12,207 nucleotides of DNA from CAYUNA01 sp047629355 (GTDB taxonomy: Bacteria; Bacteroidota; Bacteroidia; Chitinophagales; Saprospiraceae). This document shows positions 1 to 5,132 of the stretch, in pieces. Position numbers and translations under genes: made by a program. Below the pieces are notes generated by a model. The model ran no database searches. It had not been told where the DNA came from and worked only from the letters and a program-made list of their open reading frames with translations. Numbering within the stretch: the first letter of the stretch is position 1; each line of letters starts with the position of its first letter. The stretch is taken from positions 1-12,207 of the forward strand of contig JBLHWU010000194.1 of NCBI GenBank assembly GCA_047629355.1, in the 5' to 3' direction.

Positions 1-130
1 TCTTGATTTAGTCACTCAATTTTGTGTCTATAAAAAGGTAAAGGATAAAAGCAATTTTTGTCAAGAGTTTTATATGTGATTTTTTTTGAATGCTCCCAAT
101 GTGCCGCAGGCAACGCACACGGTGTTTTTT

Positions 131-162
131 GAAGCTCGAAAATCTTACGATTTTCTCGCTTC
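131..162. repeat. Bipartite inverted repeat (stem-loop)
   Basis: GAAGC (131-135) pairs with GCTTC (158-162), and GAAAATC (138-144) pairs with GATTTTC (149-155) around the loop TTAC. The two stems are separated by a symmetric TC/TC internal mismatch. It may be the terminator of an upstream transcript or a degenerate relative of the hairpin repeats elsewhere in the window. There is no clear T-tract directly after it, so a terminator role is uncertain. Confidence 0.5.
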
Positions 163-227
163 TCAAACTTCAAAGAAACTTCGTTTACACGGTAATAAAT
201 CAATTTTTCAATAAATGGTGGTGCATA

Positions 228-257
228 TTTGTTACACTAACAAGTATTTTAATTTTG
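228..257 (+). promoter_or_regulatory. Candidate Bacteroidota promoter (distal, toward mntR)
   Basis: TTTG at 228-231 and a perfect TAnnTTTG match, TAATTTTG, at 250-257 are separated by 18 bp, close to the spacing known for the main Bacteroidota sigma factor. A transcript from here would run through the operator at 296-321 into the regulator gene. An inverted repeat, TTGTTA-CAC-TAACAA (229-243), overlaps the upstream element. The assignment is by consensus only. Confidence 0.4.
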
Positions 258-295
258 AACCCAACCTTGCCTGTAATGTTTCACCAGTTCAAATT

Positions 296-321
296 AAATT
301 TTTAGATTAGTCTAAAAATTT
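296..321. promoter_or_regulatory. Putative DtxR/MntR operator
   Basis: A 26-bp palindrome with 11-bp perfect arms (296-306 and 311-321) around TTAG. Its core TTTAGATTAGTCTAAA resembles known DtxR/MntR/TroR boxes of the form TTAGG-n-CCTAA. It ends two bases before a TACCTTTG -7 element (324-331) and covers the place where the -33 element would lie, so a bound repressor should block transcription. The first gene downstream encodes a DtxR-family repressor, which strongly suggests autoregulation together with control of the transport genes. Binding itself is inferred. Confidence 0.8.
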
Positions 322-323
322 CT

Positions 324-331
324 TACCTTTG
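324..331 (+). promoter_or_regulatory. -7 promoter element for mntR operon
   Basis: TACCTTTG fits the Bacteroidota consensus TAnnTTTG and lies 36 bp before the GTG start, implying a leader of about 30 nt. No good -33 TTG is present at the usual distance; the operator palindrome occupies that position. Confidence 0.5.
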
Positions 332-367
332 CCATCATTCTTAATTCTTTACTTTTAATTAAAACCA

Positions 368-1030
368 GTGGTTTCACAAACAGAAGAAAATTATCTAAAG
401 GCTATTTTTAAAACCTGTGAAAAGACAGAAAAATCTGCCAGCACCAACGCTATTGCTAAAGAAATGCAGACTAGTGCAGCTTCAGTAACAGATATGGTCA
501 AACGCCTGTCGGAAAAAAAACTCATTGCTTACGAAAAGTACAAGGGGGTGACGCTGACGATAGCAGGAAATAAAATTGCAACCAATTTGGTGCGAAAACA
601 TCGACTGTGGGAAGTGTTTTTAGTGGATAAATTAAACTTTTCGTGGGATGAAGTGCACGAAATTGCAGAACAATTAGAGCACATTCAATCCTCAGAATTG
701 GTGAAGCGATTAGACCAGTTTTTGGGCATCCCGAAATTTGACCCACATGGTGACCCTATTCCGGATGCGGATGGGAATTTTACCTTTCGAAAACAAGTTC
801 TATTGTCAGAATTGCCGCTTGAAACGGAAGGTGTCGTCGTCGGTGTACAAGAGCATTCTACTCAATTTCTGCAATATTTAGATAAGATGAACTTAGGACT
901 TGGAGCGACGATAAAAGTGATAGAAAAATTTGAATACGACGAATCTTTGAAAGTAGAAATAAACCAGCAGACGACTTTCGTGTTGTCCAATAAAGTGAGT
1001 CAAAATTTATTCGTACAAGAGAAGAAATAA
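368..1030 (+). CDS. mntR: DtxR/MntR-family metal-dependent transcriptional repressor
   Basis: A 220-residue metal-sensing repressor, likely Mn(II)-responsive, controlling the transport genes that follow. Residues 1-70 form the winged helix-turn-helix and begin with the family motif TEENYLKAIFK. Residues 75-140 form the metal-binding and dimerization domain. The C-terminal part, about 145-220, looks like the FeoA/SH3-like domain of DtxR and long MntR proteins. By eye alignment to DtxR/MntR, ligands H78, E82, E101, E104 and H105 are present. Glu101 sits where DtxR has Cys102, as in manganese-type MntR. At the positions of B. subtilis MntR Asp8 and Glu11 there are Asn8 and Lys11, so the metal site differs from that model. 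The GTG start is chosen because the conserved motif begins at residue 5 and the next Met is residue 33. The gene is 36 bp from the next one and very probably co-transcribed. Family is certain; metal specificity is inferred. Confidence 0.9.
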   Translation: MVSQTEENYLKAIFKTCEKTEKSASTNAIAKEMQTSAASVTDMVKRLSEKKLIAYEKYKGVTLTIAGNKIATNLVRKHRLWEVFLVDKLNFSWDEVHEIAEQLEHIQSSELVKRLDQFLGIPKFDPHGDPIPDADGNFTFRKQVLLSELPLETEGVVVGVQEHSTQFLQYLDKMNLGLGATIKVIEKFEYDESLKVEINQQTTFVLSNKVSQNLFVQEKK

Positions 1031-1066
1031 CATTTCCAAATACCATATACTTGAATTAGCATTATT

Positions 1067-2071
1067 ATGAAAAAAATATTCTCTACGCTATTTTTCGCAA
1101 CATTAACTACTTTAATTTTTGCCGACCCACCTAAAAAACTGGTCGTCGCTACTGCTTCGATTTTCGCAGATATGGCAGAAAATATCGCTGGCGGACACGT
1201 TGATGTTAAAACAGTCGTGCCGATTGGTAGTGACCCGCATTTGTACAAACCGCGCCCAAGTGATGCGAAGATGTTGGCGGACGCAGATTTGATTTTACGG
1301 AACGAATTGACCTTTGAAGGGTGGTTAAAAAAGTTGATTGAGAACTCTAATACAAAGGGTAAAATTGTGACTATCACGGAAGGAATAAAGCCTGTAAAAA
1401 GTCTCATTTATGAAAATTCAACTGACCCACATGCGTGGATGGATGCTTCCAATGGTTTAATTTATATTGAAAACATTAAAAATGCTCTAGTTGAAATTGA
1501 CCCTGACAACAAAGAAGTTTACGAGATTAATTACGGTGTTTATAAGCAACAATTGGAAGATTTGGACACCTATATTTTGAAAGCGGTTAGAAACATTCCA
1601 GCCAATCAGCGCATCCTGATTACTTCGCACGATGCTTTCCAATATTATGGGCGGCGATATGGCATTCAGTTGGAATCTATCATGGGCGTTTCGACAGAAG
1701 CGGAGGCACAGACTTCGGATATTCGCCGATTAAATAAGGTGATTCGAGAAAATAATGTCCCAGCTGTGTTTATTGAAAGTACAATTAATCCGAAGATGTT
1801 GCAGCAATTGGCGAAAGATAATAAAGTGCAAATTGGTGGTGAATTATTTGCCGATTCGATTGGAGAAAAAGACAGTGCTGCACCGTCTTATTACGATATG
1901 TTGAAATACAATACAGATGTGATTGTGAAGGCATTGAGTCGCGTGGTTGAACCTGTAAAAGCAACTGAAAAAGTCGTTGAAGAAGAGGGGAGTTCTTTAT
2001 TAATTTTGGGCTTAGTCGGCGCACTATTCGTAGGCGCGTTTTTCTTTGTTGCTAAAAAAATGAACGGTTAA
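1067..2071 (+). CDS. Zinc/manganese ABC transporter substrate-binding protein (cluster A-I, TroA/ZnuA-like)
   Basis: A 334-residue exported metal-binding protein that captures Mn(II) or Zn(II) outside the cytoplasmic membrane. A signal peptide covers residues 1-19 (KK, hydrophobic core, then ...LIFA-D). It has no lipobox cysteine, so it is not a lipoprotein. Expected metal ligands are His58 (in GSDPHLYKP), His122 (DPHAW), His188 (TSHDAF) and Asp263 (ADSIG). A His at the third position matches TroA/ZnuA rather than the Glu of PsaA. The protein lacks the long His-rich loop typical of many ZnuA proteins. Residues 311-329 form a strongly hydrophobic helix followed by KKMNG, which looks like a C-terminal membrane anchor replacing the lipid anchor. 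It lies between the regulator and the ATPase (11 bp before the latter), in an operon. Zn versus Mn cannot be decided from sequence; the MntR-like regulator favours Mn. Confidence 0.9.
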   Translation: MKKIFSTLFFATLTTLIFADPPKKLVVATASIFADMAENIAGGHVDVKTVVPIGSDPHLYKPRPSDAKMLADADLILRNELTFEGWLKKLIENSNTKGKIVTITEGIKPVKSLIYENSTDPHAWMDASNGLIYIENIKNALVEIDPDNKEVYEINYGVYKQQLEDLDTYILKAVRNIPANQRILITSHDAFQYYGRRYGIQLESIMGVSTEAEAQTSDIRRLNKVIRENNVPAVFIESTINPKMLQQLAKDNKVQIGGELFADSIGEKDSAAPSYYDMLKYNTDVIVKALSRVVEPVKATEKVVEEEGSSLLILGLVGALFVGAFFFVAKKMNG

Positions 2072-2082
2072 AATAGAACGTT

Positions 2083-2823
2083 ATGAATAGCATTTCCATA
2101 AAGGGTTTATCGGTTGCTTATGACCGGAAATTGGTCTTAACCAATATTTATCTCGACCTTCAATCAGGGAACGTTTACGGTGTGATTGGTCCAAATGGTG
2201 CGGGGAAATCGACGCTTTTTAAGGCGATTTTAGGATTGATAGATCTGAATTCTGGAAGGATTTTAATCAATGGCGAAACGATAAAAGTGCAACGAAAATC
2301 CATTGTGTATGTGCCACAGCGCGACGGGGTAGATTGGCAGTTTCCGGCAACTGTGATGGACATTGTTTTGATGGGGCGATATCCTTTAAAAAAAATGTTT
2401 TCTCGGATGAACGACGAGGACAAAGAAGTGGCAATGGACGCCTTAAAAGACGTGGGCATTGAATATTTAAAAGACCGTCAAATCGGTGAACTTTCGGGTG
2501 GACAACAGCAGCGCGTTTTTATCGCAAGAGCGTTGTGTCAAGGTGCGGATATTTTTTTATTGGATGAACCTTTTGTCGGTGTTGATATTACTACGGAAGA
2601 AAAGATTATTGATATTTTAAAACGGTTGGCAAGTCAGGGTAAGACACTTTTGGTGGTGCATCATGACCTTTCTTCAGTGGCGGAATATTTTGATAAAGTG
2701 ATTTTATTGAATCAACGATTGATTGCGTTTGGAGATACGGAGACGACTTTTACGCAGGAGAATATTTCTAAAGCGTATCGAAGTCAGTTGACGATTTTGC
2801 ACAAGACTGGAATGGTGGGGTAG
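2083..2823 (+). CDS. Metal (Mn/Zn) ABC transporter ATP-binding protein
   Basis: A 246-residue ABC ATPase that would power metal import. Walker A is GPNGAGKST (36-44), the Q-loop is Gln79, the signature is LSGGQQQR (137-144), Walker B is IFLLDEP with D161/E162, and the H-loop is in VVHHD (His194). The RDGVDWQFPATVMDIVLMGRY stretch around 80-100 is typical of the MntB/ZnuC/TroB subfamily. It starts 11 bp after the substrate-binding gene, so translation is probably coupled. The permease that normally follows is not here; the next 290 bp are a hairpin repeat locus and the next gene is unrelated. The permease must be encoded elsewhere if the transporter works. Subfamily assignment is firm; the substrate is inferred from context. 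Confidence 0.92.
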   Translation: MNSISIKGLSVAYDRKLVLTNIYLDLQSGNVYGVIGPNGAGKSTLFKAILGLIDLNSGRILINGETIKVQRKSIVYVPQRDGVDWQFPATVMDIVLMGRYPLKKMFSRMNDEDKEVAMDALKDVGIEYLKDRQIGELSGGQQQRVFIARALCQGADIFLLDEPFVGVDITTEEKIIDILKRLASQGKTLLVVHHDLSSVAEYFDKVILLNQRLIAFGDTETTFTQENISKAYRSQLTILHKTGMVG

Positions 2824-2904
2824 ATTTACAACAACGTTCGGTCAACTGGCTATAAATGTAGAATGAAGCGTATTGTTGAATTTAAACTTCAAGAAAACGT
2901 CTAA

Positions 2905-3100
2905 CAATCTTGAAGAGATTGAATATGAATAGCCGCAGATGCAATCTGCGGAAAATAAATAAGCGCACGACAACTCTGGAGGAGTTGAAGGTTACAAATG
3001 TAGGTTCAACTCCTTCAGAGTTGCGACATCATTTCGTCTTTCCTTGGATTTCATCCGAGGTTATTCATATTTAACTACTTCGTAGTTTTTTGCTACACAA
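2905..3100 (-). repeat. Hairpin repeat locus A (modular tri-nucleotide-loop stems)
   Basis: This fills most of the gap between the ATPase and the thiamine-binding gene. It is a chain of short self-complementary units: CAATCT-TGAAG-AGATTG (2905-2921), CCGCAGAT-GCA-ATCTGCGG (2933-2951), CAACTC-TGGAG-GAGTTG (2971-2987), CAACTC-CTTCA-GAGTTG (3007-3023), CCTTGGAT-TTC-ATCCGAGG (3042-3060, one G/T mismatch) and AACTAC-TTC-GTAGTT (3073-3087). The two CAACTC units are reverse complements of one another (18 of 19), forming a larger stem. Read on the minus strand, the locus matches locus B (11931-12089) in order and in linker sequence. No protein is encoded. It could be a mobile repeat of REP type; that is inference. 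Confidence 0.8.
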
Positions 3101-3116
3101 TATTAATTAAAAAAGT

Positions 3117-3365
3117 ATGAAAGCATCCGTCGAAATCAGCATGTATCCGTTGAAAGAAAGTTACGAAACGCCGATTATAAAATTCATCGAACGACTTAAC
3201 GAAAATGAAAAATTGGAAGTCAAGACCAATACGATGAGTACCCAGGTTTTCGGCGATTATGATGAAATAATGGCAACGTTGACTCGCGAAATGAAACGTT
3301 CTTTCGAGGAAGAAAAAGCCGTCGTTATGGTTTTAAAAATAATCAATATGGATTTATCCGAATAA
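3117..3365 (+). CDS. Thiamine-binding protein (MTH1187/YkoF family)
   Basis: A small cytoplasmic protein of 82 residues, the usual length for single-domain members of this ferredoxin-like-fold family (Thiamine_BP, formerly DUF77). Visible family features are the first strand KASVEISMYPL (2-12), the helix PIIKFIERLN, the motif NTMSTQVFGDYDEIM (38-52), a helix with LTREMKRSFE, and the last strand AVVMVLKI. Structures of relatives bind thiamine or its pyrimidine moiety and assemble into oligomers, so a role in thiamine salvage or buffering is likely but unproven. It starts with ATG shortly after repeat locus A. The DUF58 gene follows after 39 bp but has its own promoter motif, so co-transcription is uncertain. 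No thiamine pyrophosphate riboswitch is evident upstream. Confidence 0.85.
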   Translation: MKASVEISMYPLKESYETPIIKFIERLNENEKLEVKTNTMSTQVFGDYDEIMATLTREMKRSFEEEKAVVMVLKIINMDLSE

Positions 3366-3370
3366 TTTCC

Positions 3371-3378
3371 TACTTTTG
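3371..3378 (+). promoter_or_regulatory. -7 promoter element for the DUF58 gene
   Basis: TACTTTTG is an exact match to TAnnTTTG, 27 bp before the TTG start codon at 3405 and just after the stop of the thiamine-binding gene. No clear -33 TTG is seen at the expected distance, since that lies inside the preceding coding sequence. Confidence 0.55.
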
Positions 3379-3404
3379 GTCTATTCAAAACCAACCCACG
3401 ACGC

Positions 3405-4739
3405 TTGAAAAATCTATTTACACAACTTTATTTATCCAATCGTTTCTTCGCCCTTTTTGGCGCAGTTATTTTATTATTTTCGTTGAGTTATCCATTTCCG
3501 ATGCTGTTTCCGTTGGCATTGACTGGTTTTGTTGTAGCAGTTGCGTTGGTTTTTGTGGATATGATTTTGTTGTTCAATCCAAATATAGAGGTAAAAGTAC
3601 GGCGACGATTGCCTAAGATTTTTTCATTGGGAGATGCGAATAAAGTCGTTTTAGAATTGATGAATCAGGCGGATAGAAATTTGTTATTGATAATCATCGA
3701 CGAATTACCTTTTCAATTTCAAAAACGAGATTTTGAACAAAAATTAAATTTGGCGGCAGGGGAAAGTCAGTCGATTGCTTATGAATTAAAGCCATTTGAA
3801 CGCGGCGAATACAAATTTGGTGCAGTCAACGTTTTTTTAGAAACTCAAATCGGTTTGGTACAACGCTGCCAACGACACGACCACGAAATGTCGATTCCTG
3901 TTTATCCGTCGGTGTTGCAAATGAAGCAGTATTCGATTATGGCATTCGACCGCATGACCACGCAGAAAGGCATCAAAAAGATAAGACGAATTGGTCATAG
4001 CTATGAATTTGAGCAAATCAAAAATTACGTGCGGGGCGACGATTATCGCAGTGTGAATTGGAAAGCGACAAGCCGTAGAAATGAATTGATGGTCAACCAA
4101 TTTGAGGATGAACGGGCGCAGCAAGTCTATTGTATTATTGATAAAAGTCGGGCGATGAAGATGCCGTTTGAGGGATTGAGTTTGATGGATTATGCAATAA
4201 ATACAAGTTTGGTCATTTCGAATATTGCCTTGCAAAAACACGATAAAGCGGGCTTGATTACCTTTTCTGACAAAATTGGAACGACATTGAAAGCCGAGCA
4301 AAAAGGCAATCAGTTGAATAAAATTTTGCATGCATTGTACAATGAGAAAGAACGGGATTTGGAAGCGAATTATCAAATCTTGTATCAAGTAGCTCGGCGG
4401 TTGATTAATGGACGGAGTTTGATTTTGTTGTACACCAACTTTGAAAGTTCCTATGCGCTTGACCGCGTATTGCCGATTTTGCGCCGCATTAATAAACTAC
4501 ACATGTTGGTCGTTGTCTTTTTTGAAAATACGGAAATTCGAGATTTTGTAGACAAAGAAGTCACCAATATGGAAGGTATTTATACGCAAACAGTCGCGCA
4601 AAACTTCTTAGCAGAAAAATCAGCGATGGTGCAGAAATTACGGCAATATGGTATTCAGGCGGTGCTGACCCGACCAGAGGATTTGTCGGTAAATACGATT
4701 AATAAGTATTTGGAATTGAAGTCGAGGGGCTTGATTTAG
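3405..4739 (+). CDS. DUF58 domain-containing membrane protein
   Basis: A 444-residue inner-membrane protein. Two hydrophobic segments (about 13-30 and 34-57) come first, then a beta-rich region, then the DUF58 signature around 200-221: EFEQIKNYVRGDDYR followed by VNWKAT. A von Willebrand factor A-like fold starts near VYCIIDKSRAM, where Asp246 and Ser248 could form part of a metal-binding site, though the second serine of the classical DxSxS motif is Ala250. DUF58 proteins usually sit beside a MoxR AAA+ ATPase and are thought to act in chaperone-like or envelope-stress complexes. Neither MoxR nor other vWA genes is here, so this is a stand-alone copy and its role cannot be read from context. 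The TTG start is chosen because it gives the typical N-terminus KNLFTQLYLSNRFF and lies just after a good -7 element. Confidence 0.87.
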   Translation: MKNLFTQLYLSNRFFALFGAVILLFSLSYPFPMLFPLALTGFVVAVALVFVDMILLFNPNIEVKVRRRLPKIFSLGDANKVVLELMNQADRNLLLIIIDELPFQFQKRDFEQKLNLAAGESQSIAYELKPFERGEYKFGAVNVFLETQIGLVQRCQRHDHEMSIPVYPSVLQMKQYSIMAFDRMTTQKGIKKIRRIGHSYEFEQIKNYVRGDDYRSVNWKATSRRNELMVNQFEDERAQQVYCIIDKSRAMKMPFEGLSLMDYAINTSLVISNIALQKHDKAGLITFSDKIGTTLKAEQKGNQLNKILHALYNEKERDLEANYQILYQVARRLINGRSLILLYTNFESSYALDRVLPILRRINKLHMLVVVFFENTEIRDFVDKEVTNMEGIYTQTVAQNFLAEKSAMVQKLRQYGIQAVLTRPEDLSVNTINKYLELKSRGLI

Positions 4740-4816
4740 AAAGTTAATAAGAAACAATCCTCCTTAAAATAAAAAGCATTTCTTAAACATTCCCACCCAT
4801 TTTCCGTTTTATTCCT

Positions 4817-4824
4817 TACTTTTG
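4817..4824 (+). promoter_or_regulatory. -7 promoter element, probably for uvrA
   Basis: TACTTTTG followed by CACCCC, preceded by a T-rich tract, is a typical Bacteroidota promoter core. The only gene downstream on this strand is uvrA, which would give a leader of roughly 300 nt containing the whole inverted-repeat element. A weaker second core, TATCCTTG, at 5092-5099 could bypass the element. Confidence 0.5.
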
Positions 4825-4871
4825 CACCCCTTTTTTCCATCCAGAATATACATGACTTTTACAATGACTCA

Positions 4872-5017
4872 AGTAACTTGGATTTTCAATCCGAGAAGTT
4901 CGTCTCTGGGGTTGCTAACCTCAAAACAGTCGAAGCTTGGAAGGCGATATTTTGTCGTTTTAATTTCGGGTTGGAAACCCGAAGGACAAGCTTCTCGGAT
5001 TGAAAATCCGAGTTACT
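4872..5017. repeat. 146-bp inverted-repeat element with nested hairpins (locus C)
   Basis: The 27-bp ends (4872-4898 and 4991-5017) are inverted copies differing at one base. Each end contains its own small hairpin: CTTGGATT-TTC-AATCCGAG (4877-4895) and CTCGGATT-GAA-AATCCGAG (4994-5012, perfect). Further inside, GGGGTT-GCT-AACCTC (4908-4922, one mismatch) faces TTCGGGTT-GGA-AACCCGAA (4965-4983, perfect). The element therefore has a mirror plan of four tri-nucleotide-loop hairpins. No transposase frame fits inside. A non-autonomous mobile repeat or a structured RNA leader are the main possibilities. Confidence 0.8.
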
Positions 5018-5132
5018 AAGAAGTTTTACAAATGGGTTCAATTGAAAATAATTGAACGCTTATCTTATTAAGAACGATTTGGTCGTTCGTGTATCCTTGG
5101 CAAACGAGCAACCAATAACGAATAACTACTCA

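Larger units (their letters stand above)
1..367. other. Intergenic region upstream of the metal regulator
   Basis: No convincing gene lies here; the short reading frames are low-complexity and resemble no family I know. The stretch holds a bipartite hairpin (131-162), a small hairpin TGCC-GCA-GGCA (102-112), a TTGTTA-CAC-TAACAA inverted repeat (229-243), two Bacteroidota-type promoter candidates (228-257 and around 324-331) and a DtxR-type operator (296-321). All fit a leader for the regulator gene starting at 368. The gene to the left lies outside the window. Confidence 0.6.
4740..5132. other. Intergenic region and uvrA leader
   Basis: Between the DUF58 stop and the preferred uvrA start there is no credible gene. 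The stretch contains a Bacteroidota -7 element at 4817-4824, the 146-bp inverted-repeat element at 4872-5017, and a TATCCTTG sequence at 5092-5099 that is one base off the promoter consensus. The reading frame at 4822-5019 runs through the inverted repeat and is most likely not a gene. Confidence 0.65.

Noticed and set aside
2905..3100. CRISPR array
   Set aside because: Units are self-complementary, differ from each other and have no constant repeat-spacer period; no cas gene is present.
2824..3116. Possible remnant of the missing permease gene
   Set aside because: No hydrophobic stretch or permease motif is visible in any frame; the DNA is accounted for by hairpin units.
4822..5019. 65-residue reading frame with a TTG start inside the leader of uvrA
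   Set aside because: It runs through the 146-bp inverted-repeat element, its protein mirrors the palindromic DNA and resembles no family; the promoter core overlaps its start.
5052..5132. 27-residue upstream extension of UvrA from a TTG codon
   Set aside because: The added residues do not look like any UvrA N-terminus, and the ATG at 5133 gives the normal length and start.
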